A stretch of 42,550 nt of DNA, from NCBI GenBank assembly GCA_009914555.1, contig WNDY01000038.1, positions 1-42,550 on the forward strand. Direction: 5' to 3'. The notes under the pieces are model-generated. The model saw only the letters and a program-made list of their open reading frames with translations. It was not told the origin of the DNA and did no database searches. The position numbers were made by a program, and so were the translations under genes. Origin of the DNA: Xylophilus sp. Its GTDB lineage: Bacteria; Pseudomonadota; Gammaproteobacteria; Burkholderiales; Burkholderiaceae_C. This document shows positions 27,957-36,054 of this stretch, piece by piece; the stretch's first letter is position 1, and the number at the start of each line of letters is the position of its first letter.

Positions 27957-28586
27957 ATGCAATCCGCCAGCCCCCAGTTCTTCGACGAGGCCTACTACCG
28001 GCGCTTCTACTTCGACAAGAAGACCCGCGTGGTCGATCCGCAGCACTTCGAGCGGCTGGGCACCTTCATCGCGTCGTACCTGAAATACCTGCGCGTGCCG
28101 GTGCAGCGCGTGCTCGACATCGGCTGCGGCATCGGCCTGTGGCGTGACGCGGTGGCGCGGCACTTCTCCGGTGCGAGCTACCACGGCGTGGAGTTCAGCG
28201 ACTACCTCTGCGGCCGCTACGGCTGGGAGCGCGGTTCGGTGGTGGACTACACCGCCGCCGAGCCGTTCGACTTCGTCGTCTGCCAGGGCGTGCTGCCCTA
28301 TCTCGCGCCGCCGGACCTCAAGCGCGCGCTGCACAACCTGGGCCGGCTGAGCCAGGGCGCGCTCTACGTCGAGGCCGTGGCGCGCGAGGACTACGAGGCC
28401 GACATCGTCGACGAGGACGTGACCGACCCGGCCATCTTCCGCCACCGCGCCGATCTGTACCGGCGCGGGCTGGCGCGCCATTTCAAGGAAATGGGCGGCG
28501 GCGTGTGGCTGAGCCGCAAGGCCGAGGTGCCGGTGTTTGCGCTGGAATGCGCCGGCGGCGGCTGCGGGAGGCGGCCCGGCGGCTAG
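27957..28586 (+). CDS. Class I SAM-dependent methyltransferase
   Basis: The 209-residue protein has motif I (VQRVLDIGCGIGLWRDAVAR), an acidic motif II region (YHGVEFSDYLC), and FDFVVCQGVLPYLAPPDL. This is a Rossmann-type methyltransferase of unknown substrate. Its stop overlaps the stop of the convergent unknown gene at CTAG (28583-28586). A glycine-rich C-terminal tail (CAGGGCGRRPGG) is low complexity. Confidence 0.85.
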   Translation: MQSASPQFFDEAYYRRFYFDKKTRVVDPQHFERLGTFIASYLKYLRVPVQRVLDIGCGIGLWRDAVARHFSGASYHGVEFSDYLCGRYGWERGSVVDYTAAEPFDFVVCQGVLPYLAPPDLKRALHNLGRLSQGALYVEAVAREDYEADIVDEDVTDPAIFRHRADLYRRGLARHFKEMGGGVWLSRKAEVPVFALECAGGGCGRRPGG

Positions 28587-28981
28587 AGCTGCCGCGCAAG
28601 CAGCCGCGTGGCTTCTTCCTGCGCCTCCTGCGCGCTGCGCGCGAACACCAGCGGAAAACCGAGGACCCGCCTCGCCGCCTGCGCCGCGATCCGGACCGGC
28701 GCCGGCACCGTGCGCTCACCCTGGATCAGCACCAGGCCGCCGCACAGCCGCCGCAGCCTGTCCTTGTTGCGCTTGAAGAACAGCGCGCGCTCGCGCCGGT
28801 CCGCGTGGCTTTCCTCCTGGCGATCGTGCTCGCCCGGCAGGTGATCGGTCAGCAGCACGAACCGCTCGCCGCGCTCCAGCAGCGCCTCCAGTTGCGCTTC
28901 GGCCGAAGGGGATGCGGCACCCGGACCCGCGTCCTCGTCATGCAGAAACACCTGAGGAAACCGTGTCGTGTCGAGCCGCAT
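28583..28981 (-). CDS. Conserved hypothetical protein, STAS-like in length
   Basis: The 132-residue protein has no signal or membrane segment. It shows alternating helical and strand segments: RFPQVFLHDEDAG, EALLERGERFVLLTDHLPG, RALFFKRNKDRLRRLCGG and LGFPLVFARSAQEAQEEA. The layout loosely resembles a SpoIIAA/STAS-like fold, but I do not recognise the family. It is convergent with the methyltransferase and precedes, on the same strand, nothing else nearby. The PPOX gene upstream ends 34 bases before its start, so the two may form an operon. Confidence 0.7.
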   Translation of the reverse strand: MRLDTTRFPQVFLHDEDAGPGAASPSAEAQLEALLERGERFVLLTDHLPGEHDRQEESHADRRERALFFKRNKDRLRRLCGGLVLIQGERTVPAPVRIAAQAARRVLGFPLVFARSAQEAQEEATRLLARQL

Positions 28982-29015
28982 TGCCCTCCTCCTCGTTCGT
29001 TCGTCCGCTGGCCGG

Positions 29016-29660
29016 TCAGTACAGGTCGTGGCGGACCGCATGGTCGTAATGGGCGTCGATCTGCGCGATCTGCGCCTCGCCGGCCTCGGGAGATGTGCCG
29101 TCGCGGCGGGCCAGCTCGGTCACCATGCGGCCCACCGTCGGCAGCGTGCTGCGATCGAGCCGCGAGCCCTCGTCCCAGAGCCGCGCGCGGTTGATGGCCT
29201 TGCCGCAGTGCAGCAGCACCTCGTCGATCCGCACCACGGTGGCCGTCTTGGGCGTCCGCGGCCCCTCGCGCAACTGCGCCAGCAGTTCGGGCGCGGTGGA
29301 GATGCGGCCGCGGCCGTTGATGCGCAGGAAGATTTCCAGGCCGGGAAACAGGAACACCATGCCGAGCCGGTCGTCCTGCACCAGGTTGCGCATCGACTCG
29401 ATGCGGTTGTTGCCCGGCCAGTCGGCGAATGCCACGGTGCGCTCGTCGAGCGCGCGCACGAAGCCCGGCGGGCCGCCGCGCGGCGAGGCATCGAGCCCGC
29501 GTTCGCTGCTGCCGGTGGCCAGGCAGAAGAAGGTGGCGACCTTCAGGTACTCCAGATGGAAGTCCACCAGCCGGTCCAGCACCGCCTTCTGGATCCTTTC
29601 GGCCGGCGGGTCGTAGAGGCTGTCCAGGTCCACCGCCGGGGGAAGGTCGGATACGTGCAT
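29016..29660 (-). CDS. Pyridoxamine 5'-phosphate oxidase-type flavoprotein (MSMEG_1061 family)
   Basis: The 214-residue protein has the split-barrel pattern VATFFCLATGSSERGLDASP, then VAFADWPGNNRIESMRNLVQ and VFLFPGLEIFLRINGRGRIS, and CGKAINRARLWDEGS. This fits the FMN-dependent PPOX family of about 200-residue proteins with MSMEG_1061-type ends. Members oxidise or reduce small molecules with FMN or F420. ATG 29660 has AGGAG upstream. It is divergent from the AraC regulator, which may control it. Confidence 0.85.
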   Translation of the reverse strand: MHVSDLPPAVDLDSLYDPPAERIQKAVLDRLVDFHLEYLKVATFFCLATGSSERGLDASPRGGPPGFVRALDERTVAFADWPGNNRIESMRNLVQDDRLGMVFLFPGLEIFLRINGRGRISTAPELLAQLREGPRTPKTATVVRIDEVLLHCGKAINRARLWDEGSRLDRSTLPTVGRMVTELARRDGTSPEAGEAQIAQIDAHYDHAVRHDLY

Positions 29661-29756
29661 ATGCGAATCTCCTGCAAGCCCGCCGGGCAGGGGGCATGGG
29701 GGGAAAAGGGAAGATGCGCCAGCGTAAGGGCGCATGCCTTGGCGGCTGTAGACTGG

Positions 29757-29770
29757 ATCGGTCAACCGAT
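29757..29770. promoter_or_regulatory. Inverted repeat ATCGGT-CA-ACCGAT, candidate operator
   Basis: A 6-2-6 dyad lies 14 bases upstream of the AraC-type start and in the divergent PPOX/AraC gap. It could be the binding site of the regulator. Confidence 0.4.
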
Positions 29771-29784
29771 AACGCGAATCCGCC

Positions 29785-30588
29785 ATGGCCGACTTCTCCT
29801 CCCGCCTGGCCGGCGTCCATACGTCGGACGGGCCGGTCCTCATCGCCGTGACCGGCAGCCAGCGGGATGAGCTGGTGTCGGGCGCGCACCAACACGCGCG
29901 CGGCCAGCTGTTCGGCTCGCTGCGCGGCCTGCTCTCGGTAGGCGTGGACGACGGCGTCTGGATCGTGCCGCCGACCCATGCCGTCTGGCTGCCGCCGCAT
30001 ACGGTGCATTCGGGCCGCTCGCACGGGGCCTTGCACGGCTGGAGCGTCTACGTGGCCGAGCCGGCCTGCGCCGGCCTGCCGGCGCGGCCCTGCGCGCTGC
30101 GCACCTCGGGCCTGCTGCGCGAGGCGGTGCTGCGCGCCGGAAGCTGGGCGGCCGCGGAGCCGCTCGACGAAGCCCGCGCCCATCTCGCGGCCGTCATCCT
30201 CGACGAGATCCGCAGCCTGCCGCCGGAGCCCTGGGGCCTGCCGCTGCCGCGCGACGCGCGGCTCCAGCGCATCGCCCGCGCGCTGATCGCCGACCCGGCC
30301 GACCCCCGCGGGCTGGAGGACTGGGCCGCCTGGGGCGCGGTGAGCGCCCGCACGCTGAGCCGGCGGTTCGTCGCCGAGACGGGGTTCAACTTCACCGCCT
30401 GGCGCCAGCGCGCGCGCATGATGCGCTCGCTCGAAATGCTGGCGGCCGGCCAGCCGGTGACGGCCGTGGCGCTCGACCTCGGCTATGCCACGGCGAGCGC
30501 CTTCATCGGGCTGTTCCGCCGCACCTTCGGCGCGACGCCGGCGGTCTACCGGGAGCGGCTGGCGGGGCCGCTGCCGTCTACGCATTAG
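29785..30588 (+). CDS. AraC-family transcriptional regulator
   Basis: The 267-residue protein has an N-terminal cupin-type domain (GAHQHARGQLFGSLRGLLSV, VWLPPHTVHS) and a C-terminal AraC double helix-turn-helix (SARTLSRRFVAETGFNFTAW, then ALDLGYATASAFIGLFRRTFG, with TPAVYRER). The cupin type is common in regulators of oxidative or efflux genes. It is divergent from the PPOX-type gene. Confidence 0.92.
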   Translation: MADFSSRLAGVHTSDGPVLIAVTGSQRDELVSGAHQHARGQLFGSLRGLLSVGVDDGVWIVPPTHAVWLPPHTVHSGRSHGALHGWSVYVAEPACAGLPARPCALRTSGLLREAVLRAGSWAAAEPLDEARAHLAAVILDEIRSLPPEPWGLPLPRDARLQRIARALIADPADPRGLEDWAAWGAVSARTLSRRFVAETGFNFTAWRQRARMMRSLEMLAAGQPVTAVALDLGYATASAFIGLFRRTFGATPAVYRERLAGPLPSTH

Positions 30589-30913
30589 GGCGTGTTCGCA
30601 CTATTCGCGGGGATCGCGTTGCGTCGCCAAGGAGTGGCCGGTGGTCGCCGTCCGGAACGGCGGTGATGCGAAACCTGGCGATGTCGAAGGTGATGCGGAA
30701 CTGGAGGCTCGGCTGGTCTATGTAGCGACGACGCGGGCGACGCAGAGGATGGTGGTTGCTTGAAGGCTTGGCCGATGGGCTGCGCTGGCGCCACAAGCGG
30801 ACGCCTGGCACTCGCGCTCCATCGTCAATCGAGCCATCTGCGTTCCAGTGACGGGCGGCGTTGTTGGAATTCGAGGGCAACCTCAGACCGAACAATCCGA
30901 GGGCTTTGGGGAT
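30589..30913. other. Gene-poor region with a helicase remnant
   Basis: Besides the UvrD-type remnant (30623-30763), nothing is recognised here. The 150 bases from 30764 to 30913 carry no recognised coding content. Confidence 0.5.
30623..30763 (+). pseudogene. C-terminal remnant of a UvrD/Rep-type helicase
   Basis: The frame ending at the stop 30761-30763 reads KEWPVVAV and then LEARLVYVATTRATQRMVV. These resemble motif V (KGLEWPVV) and motif VI (EARLLYVAxTRAxxRL) of superfamily 1 helicases. The two normally lie near the end of the protein, and the two residues GL of motif V are missing. Everything upstream is lost. No start or ribosome-binding site is present, so this is a gene fragment. Confidence 0.75.
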
Positions 30914-31792
30914 TCATGCCAATCGCCGCCGCATTTCCTGCAGCAGCGCATCGTTGACATGGGCTCGCCGGACGTCGCGCAAGATGCCGATGCGTCGCTC
31001 GAACACCCGCCCTGGCATCGGTACGAGCCGCAAGGCCGTGTCTTCATCCCAGGCGAAGGAGCGAAGAATGGGCACGATGCTCACGCCCACATCCTTGCGC
31101 ACCAGTTCAACGATGCTCGTGACCGAATTCATCTCGAGCACGGTCTGTGGCTGAACCTGTGCCTTTTTCAGCATCTGGTCGACCATGGGGGCGGTCGCGC
31201 CGGAATGGTCGAACCGGATGTAGGGTTGTGTCTTCAGCAGGTCCTTGGCGCTGATGTGCGGGCCGTGGACGGAACTGCACACCAGCATGAGCGGCTCCGC
31301 ATAGAGGTGCTGCCAGTCCAGCTCGTCGCCGAGCCGCCCCGCGGTCTCGACAAAGATCGCGGCGTCCATCTCCCGCGCGATGACCTTGTTGCGCAGCTCG
31401 CTCTTGCGGCCATGGACGACCGTGATGTTCAGCGCCGGGTAGACGGCTTTCAACGCCAGCACCGATTCCGCAAGGACCGCGGCAGCCGACGTGATCGAGC
31501 CGACAACCATCGACCCGGCAATGAGCCGGGCGTCTTGCCGCGCCTCGACCATATCCTCGTACTCGGCGACCATCCGCCGCGCGCGCGGTAGCGCTGCGTG
31601 CGCCGCCGGCGTCAGCTTCACGCCACGGGCTTCCCGCACGAACAGCGGGGTACCCAGAACGTCCTCCAGCGCCTTCATCTGAACTCCCACGGCAGCCGGC
31701 GTAAGAGCCACCCGCTGGGCAGCAGCAGCGAAGGAGCCACTCTCGGACACGGCGATGAACGTCTTGAAGGCACGCAATGTCGGCATCGCCAT
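30914..31792 (-). CDS. LysR-family transcriptional regulator
   Basis: The 292-residue protein has the N-terminal LysR helix-turn-helix (LRAFKTFIAVSESGSFAAAA, then LTPAAVGVQMKALEDVLGTP) and a periplasmic-binding-type effector domain (LRNKVIAREMDAAIFVETAG). ATG 31792 (MAMPTLRAF) or 31786 (MPTLRAF) fits; longer in-frame readings add a basic tail. It is divergent from the hydrolase/metallopeptidase/Bug unit and probably controls it. Confidence 0.9.
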   Translation of the reverse strand: MAMPTLRAFKTFIAVSESGSFAAAAQRVALTPAAVGVQMKALEDVLGTPLFVREARGVKLTPAAHAALPRARRMVAEYEDMVEARQDARLIAGSMVVGSITSAAAVLAESVLALKAVYPALNITVVHGRKSELRNKVIAREMDAAIFVETAGRLGDELDWQHLYAEPLMLVCSSVHGPHISAKDLLKTQPYIRFDHSGATAPMVDQMLKKAQVQPQTVLEMNSVTSIVELVRKDVGVSIVPILRSFAWDEDTALRLVPMPGRVFERRIGILRDVRRAHVNDALLQEMRRRLA

Positions 31793-31817
31793 AGCATAAA
31801 GGAAGCCTTTACCCTGC

Positions 31818-31832
31818 CGAAATTTCATTTCG
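31818..31832. promoter_or_regulatory. Dyad CGAAAT-TTC-ATTTCG, candidate LysR operator
   Basis: A 6-3-6 perfect dyad lies in the 92-base gap between the divergent LysR and hydrolase genes, as expected of a LysR site. Confidence 0.45.
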
Positions 31833-31884
31833 TTTGTCTTTCGGCTGGCGTGGTTCAAGAATTCAGCGGTCCTAGCACAACACC

Positions 31885-32766
31885 ATGACCACTGAACATC
31901 ACCCCTCCCGGCAAGCCACTGTCTCCGAGTCGCAGCGACTCTCCAACCGCTACTACGACTTTGGGAACACCACGGTATACGCGCATGCGGGCGATCCTCG
32001 CTTTTCCTTCACGTTGTACGTGCCTTTCCAGATCAAGGACAGCGATTGCGAGATCAACCTGGTCGTGGTGGTTCATGGCACCGGCCGGCAATTCGTGGAC
32101 TACCGAAACGCTTTCGCGGATTTCGGCCGGTGGCACAACTGCCTGATCCTGTGCCCCCTGTTTCCAGCCGGCGTGATGGGCGATGGCAACCGCGACGGGT
32201 TCAAGCACCTTGTCGAGCAGGACGTTCGCTACGACAAGGTGTTGATCGACATGGTCCAGGAGGTCGGCGGCCGCTATGGCCGCACGTTCGACCAGTTTGC
32301 CCTTTTCGGTTATTCGGGGGGCGGCCAGTTCGTCAACCGGTTCGCCTATCTCTACCCCGAACGCCTGTGGGCGGCGACCATCGGTGCGCCGGGCTCCGTG
32401 ACGCTGCTGGACGCCGGGAAGGACTACTGGGTCGGCACGAAGGGCATGGCCGAAAAATTCGGCAAGCGCATTGATGTCGAAAAACTGAAAGAGGTACCGC
32501 TCCAGCTGGTCGTCGGGAAGTTCGATACCGACACCTGGGAGATTACCCATGCACCCGGCAGCAAGTTCTATATGCCGGGCGCGAACGATGCAGGTGCCAC
32601 CCGCCGCGAGCGAATCGAGTCCCTTCGCAAGTCGCTTGAGGCAAACGGTGTCTCCGCTCAGCTCGACGTGGTGGACAACGTGTCGCATCGAGGCCTTCAG
32701 GTCGTCAAGCAAGTTCAGGAGTTTTTCCACAAGGTACTCGCGGCACGCGAGAAACCGAAAGCCTGA
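31885..32766 (+). CDS. Alpha/beta hydrolase (PHB-depolymerase/esterase-like)
   Basis: The 293-residue protein has the nucleophile elbow LFGYSGGGQFVNRFAYL with Ser144 and an oxyanion region HGTGRQFVDYRNAF. A catalytic Asp (GKFDTDTWE) and His (VDNVSHRGLQ) follow. No signal peptide is seen. The first of three co-directional genes; it is divergent from a LysR regulator. The family opens esters or amides; the substrate is not known. Confidence 0.87.
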   Translation: MTTEHHPSRQATVSESQRLSNRYYDFGNTTVYAHAGDPRFSFTLYVPFQIKDSDCEINLVVVVHGTGRQFVDYRNAFADFGRWHNCLILCPLFPAGVMGDGNRDGFKHLVEQDVRYDKVLIDMVQEVGGRYGRTFDQFALFGYSGGGQFVNRFAYLYPERLWAATIGAPGSVTLLDAGKDYWVGTKGMAEKFGKRIDVEKLKEVPLQLVVGKFDTDTWEITHAPGSKFYMPGANDAGATRRERIESLRKSLEANGVSAQLDVVDNVSHRGLQVVKQVQEFFHKVLAAREKPKA

Positions 32767-32797
32767 TGCATCACAACCTCACCCATCGTAGCCACCC

Positions 32798-34534
32798 ATG
32801 AGTGCCATCGAACCGACCTCGCAAGCATCCGAGGAACTGAAAGGTGCCGACCAAGACCGGCTGGTGCAATCCGTGCAGGCGCTGTGCAGCGTCGGCGAGA
32901 AAGTCTCCGGCCAGCCTTCCGAGGCGGCGGCCTGCGACATCATTGTGGCGAAGCTTGCAGAGTATGGCGTGCGCTACGAAGTGCAGACCTTCGATGCGTT
33001 CATCAGCTTCCCCGTCCGCGCCTCCGTCGGCGTGCTCGGCAGCACCACGCTGGAACTGGATGCCGTGGGCGTCGCTTTCTCGGAAGACACCGGGGCGGGC
33101 GGGGTCGTGGGCGAATTGGTAGCCGTCGGTGCAGGCAAGGCCGTGGACTACCAGGGTATCGATGTACGCGGAAAAGTCGTGCTGATTTCCGCTCTTCCGG
33201 AGTACGGCGCCTGCTCGGCCGCGTTGAAGGCCGGCGCCATCGGGCTCATCGGCGCTTCCAGCGGCCCCCAGCGCCACAAGATGACCTGCTCTCCCATTTG
33301 GGGGTCGCCTGCGACGGAGGCGGAGCATCAGCTGATTCCCAGGATCCCCGCAGTTTCGGTTTCGAAGTTCGACTACGTCGACCTCAGCGCGCGGCTTGCG
33401 AACGGGCCGGTGCAAGTTCGGCGGGTGGGGGAAGGCGACACCGGGTGGCGCTCGGTCAAGATGCCCGTCGCGACGATCGAAGGAAGGTCGCCGGAGTACC
33501 TGCTTGCCGGCGCGCACTACTGCAGCTGGTTCGACGGCGCCACCGACAACGTGGCCGCCAACGCGGTGCTGCTTGAAATTGCCCGCTGCTTCGCGGGCAC
33601 GAAACCCCGCTTCGGCCTGAAGATGGTCTGGTGGCCGGGCCACTCGCAGGGCAGGTACGCCGGCTCGGCCTGGTACGCCGATCAGAACTGGCTGGATCTC
33701 CACCGCCACTGCATCGGCTACCTGAATGTGGATATCAACGGCTCGAAGGGCGCGGTGAAAAAAGCTCTTCGCAACGTGACGGCCGAAGCACAGGCATTCG
33801 CGATACGGGTCATCGACAGCGTGACCGGCTCGTCGGTGCAGGACAACGGCACCGTTCAGCTGCTCAAGCGCCCGGACAAGTACGTGGACCGGCGCCGTCC
33901 CCACCGCGGCTCCGATCAGAGCTTCCTCGGCATCGGCGTGACGTCGCTGCAGATGAGCAGCTTTCTGGCCGAGGATGACCCCGACAGGATCCCTGGCGCA
34001 GGGCTGCCCCGCTGGTGGCATTCGGCCCAGGACGTCGCCGATGCGGTCGATCCGGCGGTCCTGCTGGAAGACGCCACGATCCACGTTCAACTGGTGCGCA
34101 GCCTCCTGGAGGCGGAGAAGCTGCCCTACAGCCTCGCTGCGCTGGCTGCCGATTTCGAAGCGGCCCTTCAAGAGCTGAGCGAGTCCGGCCATCAAGAGGA
34201 GTTGCTCGACGAAGTGGCTGGCCACGTGGCCCGGTACCGACAGGCTGCTGTTGCCTTCGATGCCAAGCGCGATCGGCTTTCCTCAGGAGATTTCAATTCG
34301 GCAGTGTTAGAAATCCTGCGCATCCTGACGCCCGTGCTCTATTCGACCGCATCCGGCCACTATCCGGACAGGGCATCCGCGTTGCGCCTTCTGCCCTCCT
34401 TGAGCCCACTGCTTTCCTTCAACGCTGCATCCGATGAAGCGCGGAAGCAGGGTGCGATTCTGGTGCGGCGCGGAGCCAATCGGATCGTTCTCGCGCTCCA
34501 AAAGGCTACCTCAGCGTTGATTGGCTATTCCTGA
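32798..34534 (+). CDS. M28-like metallopeptidase with altered active-site motifs
   Basis: The 578-residue protein has a PA-like inserted domain (VDYQGIDVRGKVVLISALPE, about 115-140) and an M28 peptidase fold: GAHYCSWFDGATDNVAANAV, WWPGHSQGRYAGSAW, YLNVDINGSKG, GSDQSFLGIGV, and WWHSAQDVADAVDP. In typical M28 enzymes the first motif is HxD and the second has EE (catalytic Glu plus ligand). Here they are H240-Y-C242 and H282-S283. The other ligand positions (DINGS, H in WWHS) look normal. A helical C-terminal part of about 150 residues follows. It may be a non-peptidase hydrolase. Confidence 0.85.
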   Translation: MSAIEPTSQASEELKGADQDRLVQSVQALCSVGEKVSGQPSEAAACDIIVAKLAEYGVRYEVQTFDAFISFPVRASVGVLGSTTLELDAVGVAFSEDTGAGGVVGELVAVGAGKAVDYQGIDVRGKVVLISALPEYGACSAALKAGAIGLIGASSGPQRHKMTCSPIWGSPATEAEHQLIPRIPAVSVSKFDYVDLSARLANGPVQVRRVGEGDTGWRSVKMPVATIEGRSPEYLLAGAHYCSWFDGATDNVAANAVLLEIARCFAGTKPRFGLKMVWWPGHSQGRYAGSAWYADQNWLDLHRHCIGYLNVDINGSKGAVKKALRNVTAEAQAFAIRVIDSVTGSSVQDNGTVQLLKRPDKYVDRRRPHRGSDQSFLGIGVTSLQMSSFLAEDDPDRIPGAGLPRWWHSAQDVADAVDPAVLLEDATIHVQLVRSLLEAEKLPYSLAALAADFEAALQELSESGHQEELLDEVAGHVARYRQAAVAFDAKRDRLSSGDFNSAVLEILRILTPVLYSTASGHYPDRASALRLLPSLSPLLSFNAASDEARKQGAILVRRGANRIVLALQKATSALIGYS

Positions 34535-34554
34535 TCTCCCGAGTTCGAATCACC

Positions 34555-35544
34555 ATGACAAAACGCATCTCCCGGCGCAGCTTCATCGAAACATCGTTTG
34601 GCATCGCCGCCGCTTCCGCATCCTCGGCGGTTTTTGCACAACCGGATTTTCCCGGCCGGCCCATCCAGCTCATCGTGCCGGTCGGCGCCGGAGGAGCGAC
34701 GGATACCGTGGCCCGGGTGTTCGCCAACGAACTTCCCAAGGTACTCAAAGGCGCGGTGATCGTGGAAAACAAGGCTGGCGCCGGTGGCGTGATTGGCGCC
34801 GTGGCGGCGAAGTCCGCTCCCGCCGATGGATACACCTTGTTCGTGGGGACCATCGGCACCCACAGCACCAATCCGTATCTGATGGCACGGCTGCCCTACG
34901 ATCCCGTTCGCGACTTCCTGCCGATTTCGCTGCTCACGAAGGTGAGCAACGTATTCGTGGTTCCCAAGAACTTCCCGGTGAACACGCTGCAGGAATTCAT
35001 CGCCTACGCCAAGGCGCGGCCGGGCGAGCTCAATTTCTCGGTCGGAACGACTGGGAGTTCGTCGCATCTGGCGGTCGAACTCTTCAAGCAGCGGACCGGT
35101 CTGAACATGGAGCGCATCATCTACAAGGGCCCATCCGAAGCGTCGACCGACTTGCAGGCAGGACGTGTACAACTGCTGTCCTCGCCGGTCATCAACGAGT
35201 CCGCCAGCATCAAGGCCGGTCGCGTCAAGGCGCTTGCACAGACGGCGCTGCAACGGGTGCCGCTGCTGCCGGACCTGCCGACCGTGGCCGAATCGGGGCT
35301 GCCGGGTTTCGAAGCCTCTGGCTGGAACGGACTGCTCGCACCTGCGGGCACGCCGCATGCGATCGTCGAACTGTTGTCCGAGGCGGTCCGAAAAGTCGGC
35401 CAACGCAAGGAAGTCGCACAAATCTTCGCCGGCCAAGGGGTGGATGTCGTCACGAACACGCCGCAGGAATTCGGCCGATTCCTGGAGGCTGATCGTAAAC
35501 AATGGGGCGAGGTCATCAAAGCAGCAGGAATCAAACCTCAATAG
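34555..35544 (+). CDS. Tripartite tricarboxylate (Bug/TctC-type) solute receptor
   Basis: The 329-residue protein has a Tat-like signal (ISRRSFIETSFGIAAASASS) and the Bug pattern: GRPIQLIVPVGAGGATDTVA, ENKAGAGGVIGAVAA, ARPGELNFSVGTTGSS, LPTVAESGLPGFE. Such periplasmic receptors bind organic acids for TTT transport; no TctA/TctB membrane genes are in the window. It lies 20 bases after the M28-like gene, so its ligand may be the product or substrate of the hydrolases upstream. Confidence 0.92.
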   Translation: MTKRISRRSFIETSFGIAAASASSAVFAQPDFPGRPIQLIVPVGAGGATDTVARVFANELPKVLKGAVIVENKAGAGGVIGAVAAKSAPADGYTLFVGTIGTHSTNPYLMARLPYDPVRDFLPISLLTKVSNVFVVPKNFPVNTLQEFIAYAKARPGELNFSVGTTGSSSHLAVELFKQRTGLNMERIIYKGPSEASTDLQAGRVQLLSSPVINESASIKAGRVKALAQTALQRVPLLPDLPTVAESGLPGFEASGWNGLLAPAGTPHAIVELLSEAVRKVGQRKEVAQIFAGQGVDVVTNTPQEFGRFLEADRKQWGEVIKAAGIKPQ

Positions 35545-36054
35545 CGCCAAAATTCACTCGGCGCCGGCCGGTTGAAGGTCCGGTTCGCCCGCTACGACAA
35601 CAGGACGGCGGGCAAATCCAACAATGACGCCGATCAGTTCGGCGTGGGCTACGTCGTTGTCTGAAGCCTCCGGGGCTGAAACGCGGTCGCGACGTGGGCG
35701 GGCAGCGGCGGGCCATGGCCTGACGGGCGCCTAGCGGCCACTTCCCCAGGCGAAAGCCCGCCGACCCCAGCAGGCCGGCAACTACTGCCTTCTCGCCGGT
35801 TGCATCGCCCGGGCGGGCTGCGCTGGCCTGCATCGCAACTTCCCGGCTCGACCCGCATTCGCGGCATCCGCCTACGCAACGTCCCAGCCGACCTTCCCTA
35901 GGATCGGCTCTTCCGCTGCGCGCCCGCGCCGCGCGGGCACGCCGTTTCGCACGGCCGTCGCCCTTCGCTCTTCCTTGTTCTTCATCGTCCATCCATCCAC
36001 CCATCGTGATCGACGGCTGCCCTGCCGCCGTCGGCCACCCTGCCGAGGAGTGCC
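35545..36054. other. Intergenic region before mscS-type gene, with porin remnant
   Basis: Besides the porin tail (35572-35664), no gene is recognised in these 510 bases. The MscS-type gene has GAGGAG directly upstream of its ATG. Confidence 0.5.
35572..35664 (+). pseudogene. C-terminal remnant of a Burkholderiales porin
   Basis: The frame reads LKVRFARYDNRTAGKSNNDA and DQFGVGYVVV to a stop at 35662-35664. Typical Burkholderiales porins end YTRYDNKTAGKSNNDADQ and a GYVYNLSKRT tail. This remnant has the strand just before that tail and then ends early. Everything before it is missing, so it is a fragment of a trimeric porin gene. Confidence 0.8.

Noticed and set aside
24432..28481. A 1349-residue minus-strand frame joining ABC exporter and ssuD regions
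   Set aside because: The part upstream of 26294 is antisense or out of frame to ssuD and the methyltransferase. The exporter starts with a normal ATG at 26294.
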